A stretch of 64,000 bases of DNA from Stakelama flava (lineage in GTDB: Bacteria > Pseudomonadota > Alphaproteobacteria > Sphingomonadales > Sphingomonadaceae). The stretch is taken from the NCBI RefSeq assembly GCF_019351405.1, contig NZ_JAHWZX010000004.1, positions 62,001 to 126,000 of the forward strand. Reading direction: 5' to 3'. Each line of letters starts with the position of its first letter. The first letter of the stretch is position 1. The notes under the pieces were generated by a model, which ran no database searches, was not told the DNA's origin, and saw nothing but the letters and a program-made list of their open reading frames with translations. Below, piece by piece: positions 26,107 through 36,080 of the stretch. Position numbers and translations under genes: made by a program.

Positions 26107-27261
26107 TCAAAGCGCCTTTTCGTAGATCTGATAGACGCGGTTGATCCGGCTTTCGATGGTCTCGGCGATCGCGACCATCCCCTGATTGTCGTCGAGAATC
26201 CACCCGATCTCGCCCCGTTTTGCGCCATAGACGTCGACGGATGCGCGGCGGATATATTCGATCATCATAAAGGCGAGTTGGCTCGCCATTCGGGAAGATT
26301 GCAGCCGCTTCACCACGCCCATCAGCGGCACCCGCATCGTGCGCACCTTCGGCTTGCGAAGCCACCATAGCAGCTTTGCCCAGCCAAAGGGCAGCAGCGA
26401 ACCGTTTAGCGGCTTGATCGCTTCGTTCAGGTCAGGAAGCGTGATCATGAACGCCACCGGTTCGCCGTCCAGTTCGGCGATCATGATAAGGTCCTCGAAA
26501 ACGATCGGCTTCAGCTTCTTCCCGACGTCATCGATTTCCGGCTGGGTAAGCGGGACGAAGCCCCAATTATCGGCCCAGGCGTCGTTCAGGATCGCGAGGA
26601 TGGTCGCGGCCTCCTGATCGAATTTCGATTTGTCGACGCGACGCACGCGGATGCGCTCATTCTTCTCGCCCGATTTGATGATCCGCTGGACGATCGGCGG
26701 CAGTTCCTGGGTGATGTCCAGTTCATAGGTCAGAAGCTGCTTCGCGGGGGTATAGCCCGCCGCCTCGATCCATGCCTGATATTCGGGTCGATGATGCCCC
26801 ATCATCACGGTGGGAGCGTGGTCGTGCCCCTTTATCAACAGCCCCGGCTCTTCCCAGATCGACATGCTGACCGGTCCCAGCGCGCGGTTCATCCCCTTTT
26901 CGCGCAACCATTGTTCGGCACGTTCGATCAGCGCGACGGCACTTTGCGCGTCTTCCGCTTCGAACAGGCCCCAAAAGCCGGTGCCCGAACCAAAGCCCTG
27001 CTCCAGCGGCATGGTGAGCGCCAGCGTGTCGAGATGCGCCGAAATCCGTCCCACGACCTTTCCGCCATGCTCGGCAAGGAACAGCTGCGCCTCGGCATGG
27101 CTGAACCATCCATTCTTGTCGGGGTCGATCGCGCCATAGGCTTCGCCCTTCAACGGCGGCACCCAATTGGGATCGGCGGCATTGATCCGGTAGGTCAGGT
27201 CGATAAACGCCTTGCGATCCGCCTTGGTGGCGACCGGGCGGATGGAAATATCGCTGGTCAC
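26107..27261 (-). CDS. GNAT-type N-acyltransferase (YghO-like), candidate ceramide synthase
   Basis: A 384-residue protein with a GNAT-like fold. The N-terminal half contains FIDLTYRINAADPNWVPP and KVVGRISAHLD, and the C-terminal half has LDGEPVAFMITLPDLNEAI and EIGWILDDNQGM. No signal peptide is seen. It resembles the YghO-like acyltransferases. The bacterial ceramide synthase bCerS known from Caulobacter is also a GNAT-family acyltransferase, and this gene lies a few kilobases from spt, acpR and a cerR-like gene on the same strand, so N-acylation of 3-ketosphinganine is a reasonable proposal but not proved. The start is a GTG at 27261 with a weak ribosome site. Confidence 0.7.
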   Translation of the reverse strand: MTSDISIRPVATKADRKAFIDLTYRINAADPNWVPPLKGEAYGAIDPDKNGWFSHAEAQLFLAEHGGKVVGRISAHLDTLALTMPLEQGFGSGTGFWGLFEAEDAQSAVALIERAEQWLREKGMNRALGPVSMSIWEEPGLLIKGHDHAPTVMMGHHRPEYQAWIEAAGYTPAKQLLTYELDITQELPPIVQRIIKSGEKNERIRVRRVDKSKFDQEAATILAILNDAWADNWGFVPLTQPEIDDVGKKLKPIVFEDLIMIAELDGEPVAFMITLPDLNEAIKPLNGSLLPFGWAKLLWWLRKPKVRTMRVPLMGVVKRLQSSRMASQLAFMMIEYIRRASVDVYGAKRGEIGWILDDNQGMVAIAETIESRINRVYQIYEKAL

Positions 27262-27425
27262 GTTTGCTGATTGCCCTTGCTGTGGTTGATGGCGGCTTCC
27301 GCCCCTTGGCGCGCGCTGTCAAGGCGATGGCGCACCGGTACGGGCGGCGTACATACGCGATTGTGGGGCAAGGCCCGGCGGGTGACCTGTAAATGCCTCT
27401 GTATCGCCACTATCTTTGAATAGCT

Positions 27426-28538
27426 ATGACTGCCATGGAAAGCTCACTTCGTCTTAACGGCGGCGCGCAGGTCGCCCCGCGTCAGGCCGCAACCCGGCCT
27501 TCGACGGTCCGTTCGTCCGACGATCACGCCATGCTGCGCAAGGCGGCGGAGGTGTCGCGTGACATCAATACGCCGCGTGCCGGCATCTACTGGACCGATC
27601 TGATCGCTTCGGCGGGGATCGGCTATGCCGCGCTGTATCTGGCCGCGACGCATTCGCATACGGGATGGGCCATCGTCGCCGGCGTGGTGGCGGTACTGGC
27701 GCTCTATCGTGCGATCAGCTTCATCCATGAACTTACCCATATCAGGTCCAGCCGCCTGCCCGGTTTCCATATCGGCTGGAACCTGCTGGTCGGTATTCCA
27801 ATGCTCACCCCGTCGTTCATGTATGAAGATGTGCACAGCCTGCACCATGCCCGCACGCGCTACGGTACGGTGGAGGACCCCGAATATCTGCCGCTTGCGC
27901 TGATGAAGCCGTGGACGCTGCCTACTTTCGTGCTGGTTTCGGCGCTTGCTCCGATCGGCTTCCTGATCCGCTACGCCATTCTTTCGCCGCTCTCGCTGGT
28001 ATTTCCCGCGCTGCGCAAACAGGTAGTGGAGCGCTATTCCGCGCTTTCGATCAATCCGCAATTCAAACGCCGCCCGCCGGAAGGTGATTTCAGGCGTTGG
28101 TGGAACCGGCTGGAAACCGCTTGCGCGATATGGGCCATCACCCTGGTAGGGCTGGTGGTGACCGGCGTACTGCCGCTGCGCGCGTTTCTGGTGATGCTGG
28201 CGGTCGTGTCGGGCGTTGCCGTCATCAATCAGGTTCGCACGCTGGTCGCGCATCTGTGGGAAAATGAAGGCGAAGCGATGAGCGTGACGGCGCAATATCT
28301 CGATTCGGTCAATGTACCGCCGCCCGCCCTGCTGCCGATGCTATGGGCACCGGTGGGGCTGCGCTATCACGCGTTGCATCACCTGCTGCCCGGGCTGCCC
28401 TATCATTCGCTGGGGGAGGCGCATCGTCGCCTGTCGGCCGCGCTGGAGCCTGAATCGCCCTATCACAAGTCGAGTCATAGCGGGCTGCCGGTGCTTGCCC
28501 GGCGACTGATCGTCAGCAGCCTTCGCGGCGGACAATAA
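27426..28538 (+). CDS. Membrane fatty acid desaturase / hydroxylase
   Basis: A 370-residue integral-membrane di-iron enzyme. Three histidine clusters are present: HELTH (about residue 102), HSLHH (about 138) and HALHH (about 319), with several hydrophobic segments between them. The family introduces a double bond or hydroxyl into acyl chains or sphingoid bases. Its position between the GNAT-type acyltransferase and the lpt/spt genes is compatible with modifying sphingolipid chains, but an ordinary phospholipid desaturase is equally possible. ATGs at 27426 and 27435 are both possible starts. Confidence 0.85.
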   Translation: MTAMESSLRLNGGAQVAPRQAATRPSTVRSSDDHAMLRKAAEVSRDINTPRAGIYWTDLIASAGIGYAALYLAATHSHTGWAIVAGVVAVLALYRAISFIHELTHIRSSRLPGFHIGWNLLVGIPMLTPSFMYEDVHSLHHARTRYGTVEDPEYLPLALMKPWTLPTFVLVSALAPIGFLIRYAILSPLSLVFPALRKQVVERYSALSINPQFKRRPPEGDFRRWWNRLETACAIWAITLVGLVVTGVLPLRAFLVMLAVVSGVAVINQVRTLVAHLWENEGEAMSVTAQYLDSVNVPPPALLPMLWAPVGLRYHALHHLLPGLPYHSLGEAHRRLSAALEPESPYHKSSHSGLPVLARRLIVSSLRGGQ

Positions 28539-28625
28539 GGTAATACTACGCTGTATGGGGCTGAGCCCCAGCGAAGGGCCACGGCAATCGGGCGCTCGCC
28601 TATATCGGTGACTGTCGGCGCGGCG

Positions 28626-28650
28626 GCGCTTCGCTCCTCGCGATGACGAT
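28626..28650. repeat. Possible copy of a dispersed palindromic intergenic repeat
   Basis: GCGCTTCGCTCCTCGCGATG and the following ACGAT resemble the CGTCATTGCGAGGAGCGAAG-type intergenic repeat units common in alphaproteobacteria. Only this one copy is evident in the window, within the 209-base gap 28539-28747, which otherwise shows a small hairpin (GGGGCTGAGCCCC) and no gene. Confidence 0.3.
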
Positions 28651-28747
28651 ACAAGGTGATCCAGGCGCAGAATTTTTCCGACTGAAACAAGTTCTACGCC
28701 AGGAGTGTCGCTGGGCTTTTATGCTAGTCTGGCTCGCATGGCCGGGA

Positions 28748-29845
28748 CTATTCTTCGGTTCGGAACAGCACCGCTTCGCCCACCAGCAGGAACAGCAGGA
28801 ACGGTGCCCACGCGGCGAGGAAGGGCGGATATGCGCCGATATTGCCCATCGCCAGCGCGAAATTGTCCGCCACGAAATAGGCAAAGCCGAGCGCCATGCC
28901 GATCACGGCGCGCACGAACAAGCGGCCCGATCGCGCCAGTCCGAAACCCGCCACCGCGCCGAGCAATGGCATCAGCACGGCCGATAGCGGGCCGGACAAT
29001 TTGTGCCACAATGTGCCGCGCAAATCCTCGGTCGGTCGCCCGGCCTGTTCAAGGTCGTTGATCGCCGTTTTCAATTCGCCGAACGACATGCCGTCGGCGT
29101 TGATATTGCCCAGGGTGAACTGATCGGGGCGGATTTCCTCGCCAAAGCTAACATGATTCAATCGGGTGCGCGTTCGCGACGCGATGTCGAACACGACCGC
29201 GTTGTTCAGAATCCAGCGATCGTCCTGCCGCTCGCCGCTGGGGGCGAAGACGATCTGTTTCAACGACCCGCCATCGCGGCGGAAGACCGTGATTTGCGAC
29301 AGGCGCGTGTCGGCACCGCGGCCTTCCACACCAAGCGCGCGCACCAGATTGTTGCCGTCGCGCACCCACACATTGCTGCGTTCGTCGCGCGATCGCGGCA
29401 CCGGCCCGTAATCGACCTTTTGCCACTGGTCGAGCGTCGCGGAAGCGCGCGACACCACGCGGTCATTGAAAGCGAAAGAGACGATGGCAATACCAAGGCT
29501 CGCAAGGAGCAGCGGCGCAAGCACCTGATGCGCCGAAAGCCCCGAAGATTTCAGCGCGATGATCTCGCTATTCTGGTTGAGCGTCGAAAGCGTGATGATC
29601 GTGCCCAGCAATACCGCATAGGGCAGGAAAGTGGCGATCAGTTGCGGAACGCGCAGCGTGACATAATGCCACACCTGCGCCTGTCCGTTGCCCGGATGCC
29701 CCAGAATAGATGCCGATTCGCTGAGCAGGTCGAGCGTTTGCAGAATGAGCACCAGCCCGGCCAGAATCGCAAAGGTGCGGACCAGGAACAGCCGCGCCAT
29801 ATACAGGCTGACGGTGCGTGAGGGGAACAGGCTGGGCAGCGTCAT
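28748..29845 (-). CDS. lptG: Lpt ABC transporter permease LptG
   Basis: A 365-residue inner-membrane protein of the YjgP/YjgQ family, part of the LptB2FG complex that extracts lipopolysaccharide (or a similar glycolipid) and sends it to LptA. It has three membrane segments at each end (first about residues 20-45) and a central beta-jellyroll periplasmic domain (about 135-270). It overlaps lptF by four bases (ATGA). It is in the same direction as spt, which is notable because many sphingomonads use glycosphingolipids in place of LPS. Confidence 0.92.
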   Translation of the reverse strand: MTLPSLFPSRTVSLYMARLFLVRTFAILAGLVLILQTLDLLSESASILGHPGNGQAQVWHYVTLRVPQLIATFLPYAVLLGTIITLSTLNQNSEIIALKSSGLSAHQVLAPLLLASLGIAIVSFAFNDRVVSRASATLDQWQKVDYGPVPRSRDERSNVWVRDGNNLVRALGVEGRGADTRLSQITVFRRDGGSLKQIVFAPSGERQDDRWILNNAVVFDIASRTRTRLNHVSFGEEIRPDQFTLGNINADGMSFGELKTAINDLEQAGRPTEDLRGTLWHKLSGPLSAVLMPLLGAVAGFGLARSGRLFVRAVIGMALGFAYFVADNFALAMGNIGAYPPFLAAWAPFLLFLLVGEAVLFRTEE

Positions 29846-31035
29846 GCGTCAGCCTTTTTGCGACCTGGCAGCAGGCGGACGAGCATCTTCGCCAGCTTGC
29901 CGAACCATTTTTCCAGCGCGCCGATCGGTTGTCCGCCGGGAACATGCGCCACGACATGATACATCCATCCGACCAGTGCGCTGAACAGCGCGAACGGGCC
30001 CCATAGCGCGAAGAACGGATTCACCCGGCCGAGACTCCCGAAATCCTGCGCATATTCGTTGATCTTGTGATAGGTCACGATCATCACGATCGACAGGAAG
30101 ACGCCCAGCGCCGATGTCGACCGTTTGGGGGGCACGCCCAGCGCGACCGCCAGCATGGGCAGCAGGAATATCGTCATCGCCTCGACCAGCCGGAAATGAA
30201 AATCGGCAAGCGAGGCGCTGCGCATTTCGGCGCTTCGCGCCGGATCATGGCCCACCTGCCACAGCTGGGGCAGGGTGAGTTCGCGATTGTCGTTCCCGCG
30301 CGCGCGGAAATCCCCCATCGCGGGCAGCGGGATCGGAAGATCGTGCTGGGTAAAGGTCAGCACGCGCGGATTGCCGAAATCTGGGGATTTGTTGACCAGC
30401 GTTCCGTTGGTCAGGCGAAAGATGATCGTGTCGGGATCGTCGATGGCAAGAAACTGGCCCTTTTCGGCGGTCACCGTCACCCAGCTTCCATCCTTCTGGA
30501 TCGTATTGACGAAAATGCCCGAAAGGTTCGCGCCATTGTCGCGGCTCTGTTCGATGCGTAGCGTCATCCGGTCGCCGAAACTGGTGAATTCGCCGACCTT
30601 GATCGCTGCGCCCAATGCGCCAGACCGCAGGTCGAAACGAAGCTCTTCATAATTATACCGCGCCCAGGGCTGAACGAAGCCGACAATGCCGAGATTGAGC
30701 AGCGCAAGCGCCAGCGCATAGACATAGGGCATGCGCATCAGGCGACCATAGCCCATGCCCACCGCGCGCAGCACGTCGAGTTCGGACGTAGTGGCGAGTT
30801 TTCGAAAGGCGAGCAGCGTGCCGAGCATCAGCCCGATCGGAATGCCAAGGCCCAGATATTCGGGCATCAGATTGGCCAGCATCTTCCACACGACGTTCAC
30901 CGGGCCGCCTTCGGTCGCGACAAAGTCGAACAGGCGGCGCATCCGGTCGAGCACCAGCAGCATCGCCGCGATGATGAGCGTGGAAAACAGCGGCACCGCG
31001 ATCAGCCGGGCCATGTAACGGTCGATCGACTTCAT
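29842..31035 (-). CDS. lptF: Lpt ABC transporter permease LptF
   Basis: A 397-residue partner of LptG. The N-terminus MKSIDRYMARLIAVPLFSTL and the following DRMRRLFDFV are typical of LptF. Three membrane segments at each end flank a periplasmic jellyroll domain (about residues 130-265). The ATG at 31035 lies 108 bases after the spt stop, so co-transcription with the sphingolipid genes is possible. LptB and the periplasmic Lpt proteins are not in this window. Confidence 0.92.
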   Translation of the reverse strand: MKSIDRYMARLIAVPLFSTLIIAAMLLVLDRMRRLFDFVATEGGPVNVVWKMLANLMPEYLGLGIPIGLMLGTLLAFRKLATTSELDVLRAVGMGYGRLMRMPYVYALALALLNLGIVGFVQPWARYNYEELRFDLRSGALGAAIKVGEFTSFGDRMTLRIEQSRDNGANLSGIFVNTIQKDGSWVTVTAEKGQFLAIDDPDTIIFRLTNGTLVNKSPDFGNPRVLTFTQHDLPIPLPAMGDFRARGNDNRELTLPQLWQVGHDPARSAEMRSASLADFHFRLVEAMTIFLLPMLAVALGVPPKRSTSALGVFLSIVMIVTYHKINEYAQDFGSLGRVNPFFALWGPFALFSALVGWMYHVVAHVPGGQPIGALEKWFGKLAKMLVRLLPGRKKADA

Positions 31036-31143
31036 CGGCGTGTGCGGATGCCCTTCGCGAAAAGCGGCTGAAAGCAGGAATGCCCGCTATAGCCGGGGGC
31101 GGTCGGCGCGTCACCCCTTGTAGAGGCGGCGCGCCGGAGGAGG

Positions 31144-32406
31144 TCAGGAAAGCACGCCGGTCGCCTTGCCAGCCGCCTGGAACATGGCGAGCACCCGATC
31201 GATCTGATCCGCGCTGTGTTCGGCGCACAGAGAGCAGCGCAGCAGATAGGTTCCGGCGGGCGTCGCCGGCGGACGCGCCATGTTTACATACAGGCCGTTG
31301 TCGAGCAGCGCCTGCCACATTGCCACCGCCTGTTCCTGATCGTCGAGCATCACCGCGATGATGGCGCTGTCTGGCTTTTCGGTGCCGAGGCGGAAACCCA
31401 TTTGGGTGAGGCCGCCGTGAAGACGTTTCGCATTTTCCCAAAGATGTTGCCGCTTGTTATGCGCGTGCATAAGCTTGCGGATCGACGCTTCGGCCGTCGC
31501 GACCACGCTGGGCGGCAGCGATGCGGTGAAGATATAAGGGCGGCAGGCGAGGCGGATCGCCTCGAACTTGGGATGGTTCGATACGCAGAAGCCGCCGACC
31601 GTGCCGACCGATTTGGAAAAGGTGCCGACGACGAAATCGACCTGACCTTCCAGTCCCTGATCTTCATACACGCCGCGGCCGTTGGGGCCGAAAAAGCCCA
31701 TCGAATGCGCTTCATCGACCAGCACCATCGCGCCATGCTTTTTGGCGACTGCGACCATTTCCTTCAGCGGTGCGATATCGCCGAGCATCGAATAGACGCC
31801 CTCAAGCACCACCAGCTTGCCCGGCTCCTTTGGCAGGCGGCCGAGCCGCTTGTCGAGATCCTCGACCGAATTGTGGCGGAACCGCACGATCTCCGCATTG
31901 CCCTGCGCGCAGCCATCATAGATCGAGGCATGGCTGTCGGCGTCGAGGATGACATATTCGCCCTTGCCAGCCAGCGTGGAAATCATGCCCAGATTGGCCA
32001 TGTAGCCGGTCGAAAAAACGATCGCGCCGGACATGCCGTAAAAGTCGCGCAGCGCCTGTTCTACCGCCATATGGTCGCGGAACGTGCCGTTGAGCATTCG
32101 GCTGCCATTGGTGCCCGATCCAAACTGGTCGAGCGCGTCCTTGCCCGCCTGAATGACGTCCGGATCGAAGGTCATGCCCATATAGTTGTAGGTGCCGAGC
32201 AGGATCGTGTCCTTGCCAGCAATCACCGCTTCGGTGGGGGACTTTACCTGCTCCATCACGATCGCGAAGGGGTCGGTAACGCCCGAATCGAGCAGCGCCT
32301 GCCGTTCGGCGATCAGCCGATCGAACTTGCTCATCAGATCCGTTTCGGGGGCAACCCGCTCCGGATGTTCCGGCGTCTGGTGCGCGGCTGCGGTGGCTTC
32401 GGTCAT
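31144..32406 (-). CDS. spt: Serine palmitoyltransferase
   Basis: A 420-residue PLP-dependent alpha-oxoamine synthase that condenses serine with palmitoyl-thioester to 3-ketosphinganine, the first committed step of sphingolipid synthesis. Lys265 in GTFSKSVGT is the PLP-binding lysine, His159 in DADSHA stacks on the cofactor, and Asp231/His234 lie in DEAH. Length and numbering match the soluble Sphingomonas enzyme exactly as I recall it. No membrane segment is present. It follows acpR by 110 bases on the same strand; the acyl carrier protein probably supplies the acyl chain. Very confident. Confidence 0.97.
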   Translation of the reverse strand: MTEATAAAHQTPEHPERVAPETDLMSKFDRLIAERQALLDSGVTDPFAIVMEQVKSPTEAVIAGKDTILLGTYNYMGMTFDPDVIQAGKDALDQFGSGTNGSRMLNGTFRDHMAVEQALRDFYGMSGAIVFSTGYMANLGMISTLAGKGEYVILDADSHASIYDGCAQGNAEIVRFRHNSVEDLDKRLGRLPKEPGKLVVLEGVYSMLGDIAPLKEMVAVAKKHGAMVLVDEAHSMGFFGPNGRGVYEDQGLEGQVDFVVGTFSKSVGTVGGFCVSNHPKFEAIRLACRPYIFTASLPPSVVATAEASIRKLMHAHNKRQHLWENAKRLHGGLTQMGFRLGTEKPDSAIIAVMLDDQEQAVAMWQALLDNGLYVNMARPPATPAGTYLLRCSLCAEHSADQIDRVLAMFQAAGKATGVLS

Positions 32407-32516
32407 TGGGTCACATTCCTAAACCGTTCGTGCTGAGCCTGTTTTTGCCCTGCATTCAATTCAACGGCCGGTTAGCATGAAAGGGCTGCCCCTGGACACG
32501 GTCAGGGCAAACGGTT

Positions 32517-32762
32517 TCACTGGTTTTTCAGCTTCTCTACCGCATCAACCAGCTGACCGACATTTTCGATCTCTGCCTGCATGTTCATGGTGATGATGAT
32601 GTCGAATTCATCCTCGATCGCCGCGACGAAATCCATGACCGTCAGGCTGTCCCATTCAAGGTCGCCGGCAAAGGTCGTGCTTTCGGCAAGGGCCACGCCC
32701 TTTTTGTTGAACGGTTCGATCAGGCTTTTGACCTTGTCGAAAACTTGCTGGCGGTCGCTCAT
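32517..32762 (-). CDS. acpR: Sphingolipid-associated acyl carrier protein
   Basis: An 81-residue carrier protein with the phosphopantetheine-attachment serine in WDSLTVMDF (Ser39). It is distinct from a housekeeping AcpP (no DSLD motif and a different helix II). It lies between the cerR-like gene and spt, the same arrangement known from Caulobacter, where an ACP acts with Spt. The start at 32762 is the conserved MSDRQQVFDKV; an in-frame ATG 20 codons upstream (32822) would overlap the cerR-like gene. Role as acyl donor for Spt is established for the family context and inferred here. Confidence 0.88.
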   Translation of the reverse strand: MSDRQQVFDKVKSLIEPFNKKGVALAESTTFAGDLEWDSLTVMDFVAAIEDEFDIIITMNMQAEIENVGQLVDAVEKLKNQ

Positions 32763-32833
32763 GCGTTTTCCTTGCTCGTCTTTCGTGTCGCCAACGTGGT
32801 TGGCAGGCAAATGCGGCGCCATTTCGGCGCGGA

Positions 32834-33739
32834 TTACAACAGGCCCTGCGCCCTATACCATTGCGCCGTCTCGGCAAGCCCCTGCGCGGTCGCAATGTCC
32901 GGTTTCCACAGGTCCGGGGCGGGGCGGTTGGCGGGATTGGCCACCCAGTCGTCGTGGCAGAAATAGGCCGCGCGATCGGGGGTCAGCTTTGCATGGGACC
33001 CGCGCACCAACCGGTCGATCCGTGCCCCTGCCATCAATGTCCAGCGCGGGCAGGAGAGGGCGAGGACGCTCCGTCCCACTGCGGTTCCGATCGCGTGAGC
33101 GAAGCCGCGATGGCTCCACCCATTTGGCACACCGTCATCGGGATCGAGCGTGTCACGTGGGCCTTTTTGCCGGGTCAGCGCCAGCAACAGGCGGGACAGA
33201 TCGCGCACATGGAGCACCGACAGCCGCCCGCCTGGGGGCAGCAGCGCCAGATGGCGTTTCGCTAGCCGGAACAGGTCGAGCATTTCGCTGTCGCCGGGGC
33301 CGTAGATGGCGGGCGGCCGAACGATCGTCCACTCGAGCGGCGATGCGCGAACCAGCGCCTCCGCCTCCGCCTTCGACCAGCCATAATCGGAAAGCGCGGG
33401 TTCACGCGCCGCGAGGGAGGAGACGTGCACGAAGCGGGATACGCCCTGATCCTGCGCAGCTGTGAGAATTGCACGCGTACCCTCTATATTCCCCCGCGCG
33501 AATCCGGCGCGATCCGATGCGTTCACCACGCCCGCGACATGGATGACGGCGTCGGCGCTGGCGACAAGGTCCGCCAGCGATCGGGGTTGATCCAGCGCCC
33601 CGTGCACCCATGCCACGCCCTCGCGCGGCGGCTGGTCTCGCCGGGTGAGCGCGCGTACGCCGTGCCCCTTCGCCAGCGCGATGTCGATCAGGTGCCCGCC
33701 GACGAACCCCGTACCGCCGGTAATGGCGAGCGTAGTCAC
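32834..33739 (-). CDS. cerR: NAD(P)-dependent epimerase/dehydratase, probable ceramide reductase
   Basis: A 301-residue extended-SDR protein. The NAD(P) motif TGGTGFVGG is at the N-terminus, the Ser site is FVHVSSLAA, and the catalytic YxxxK is YGWSK. By analogy with the Caulobacter gene beside acpR and spt, it likely reduces the 3-keto group of the N-acylated or free sphingoid base in the cytoplasm. A GTG at 33739 gives the canonical N-terminus MTLAITGG-like start; no strong ribosome site is visible. It lies 40 bases after proB, all on one strand. Confidence 0.8.
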   Translation of the reverse strand: MTTLAITGGTGFVGGHLIDIALAKGHGVRALTRRDQPPREGVAWVHGALDQPRSLADLVASADAVIHVAGVVNASDRAGFARGNIEGTRAILTAAQDQGVSRFVHVSSLAAREPALSDYGWSKAEAEALVRASPLEWTIVRPPAIYGPGDSEMLDLFRLAKRHLALLPPGGRLSVLHVRDLSRLLLALTRQKGPRDTLDPDDGVPNGWSHRGFAHAIGTAVGRSVLALSCPRWTLMAGARIDRLVRGSHAKLTPDRAAYFCHDDWVANPANRPAPDLWKPDIATAQGLAETAQWYRAQGLL

Positions 33740-33779
33740 GCCGCCGAGGCCGCTGCCCGAACGGGACAATACCCGAAAA

Positions 33780-34904
33780 TCAAAGCACCGCCATATGGCT
33801 GCGGTGCACCAGTGCGGAGCGCGGGGCATAGCCCAAGATGCGCGGAATATCCTCACTGCGCCGGCCGATGATCCGCGCGGCGTCGACATAGTCATATTCG
33901 ACCAGTCCGCGCGCGATCTTGTTATGCTTCGAATCGACGATGGTAACCAGATCGCCGCGCTGGAACTTGCCCTCGATCCGGATCGCGCCGGCGGGGAGCA
34001 GGCTGTTGCCGTTCTGCAATGCCTTCACCGCGCCCTGATCGATAATGACGACGCCTTCATCGGTCAGACCGCCGGCCAGCCACGCCTTGCGCGCGCCGGC
34101 AGTGCCTTCGCCGACGAAGACGCTGCCGCGCCCGGTATCGGCAAATGCCTGAAGCGCGTGATCGGGATGGCCCGATACGATGGCGAGATCGGCGCCCACC
34201 GTGGTGGCGATCCGCGCCGCCTCGATCTTCGAAACCATGCCGCCCGATCCCATGCCGGAAGCCGAACGCGCATCCGCCATTCCTTCGATATCGTCGATGT
34301 TGCGGATGACCGGGATGAACTGCGCATCGTCATGATGGGTCGGGTTCTTGTCGTACAGCCCGTCGACATCGGACAGCAGGATCACGCCGTCGCCATTCGC
34401 CGCCTGCGCCACGCGCGCAGCCAGCCGGTCGTTGTCGCCAAAGCGGATGCGTTCGGTCGCGACCGTATCATTTTCGTTCACGATCGGAATGACGTCGAGC
34501 GATAGCAGGCGCGCCAGCGTCGCCGAGGCGTTCAGATAGCGTCGCCGATCCTCCAGATCGCCCAGCGTGACCAGCACCTGCGCGGCCTGAAGGTCTTTTT
34601 CATCGAGCAATCCGGCCCAGACCTGTGCAAGCGCGATCTGGCCGCGCGCGGCCGATGCCTGCGCATCTTCCAGGCTGTTGCGACCGCCGCCGGGAAGGCC
34701 CAGCCGGCGTGCGCCGATGGCGATCGCGCCGGAACTGACCACTGCGACTTCCTGTCCCTGTTTGCGTCGTTCGGCAATGTCGTGAACCAGGGTCCTCAGC
34801 CATGCCTCGCGCACTTCTCCGTCCTGATCCACGATCAAGGCCGAGCCGACCTTTACGATCAGCCGGGGGCAGCGTTTGGGCGAAAAACGGTCCGCTTCGT
34901 TCAA
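33780..34904 (-). CDS. proB: Glutamate 5-kinase
   Basis: This enzyme phosphorylates glutamate in the first step of proline synthesis. The 374-residue protein has an amino-acid-kinase domain with KVGSALI, VSSGAIAIG, NENDTV, FGDNDRLAA and GMGSGGMVSK, followed by a C-terminal PUA domain (about residues 280-370). The start is a TTG at 34904 preceded by a perfect AGGAGG at a 6-base spacing; no ATG or GTG fits. It follows obgE by 40 bases, a common pairing. Confidence 0.95.
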   Translation of the reverse strand: MNEADRFSPKRCPRLIVKVGSALIVDQDGEVREAWLRTLVHDIAERRKQGQEVAVVSSGAIAIGARRLGLPGGGRNSLEDAQASAARGQIALAQVWAGLLDEKDLQAAQVLVTLGDLEDRRRYLNASATLARLLSLDVIPIVNENDTVATERIRFGDNDRLAARVAQAANGDGVILLSDVDGLYDKNPTHHDDAQFIPVIRNIDDIEGMADARSASGMGSGGMVSKIEAARIATTVGADLAIVSGHPDHALQAFADTGRGSVFVGEGTAGARKAWLAGGLTDEGVVIIDQGAVKALQNGNSLLPAGAIRIEGKFQRGDLVTIVDSKHNKIARGLVEYDYVDAARIIGRRSEDIPRILGYAPRSALVHRSHMAVL

Positions 34905-34944
34905 GCAGGGCCTCCTGTAATTTTATTCAGTACCATTATGCGAT

Positions 34945-35997
<1,053 letters not shown>

Positions 35998-36080
35998 CTA
36001 TCTAGCGATGACCAGCGATTTCGCCAGTGGGGAAGGGAGGAAGCGCACGGTTTCGTTCGTGCCAGATGGGATAATGCCGG

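Noticed and set aside
31105-31136. GGCGCG/CGCGCC inverted repeat between spt and lptF
   Set aside because: Short stem, long loop and no T-run; expected by chance in GC-rich sequence.
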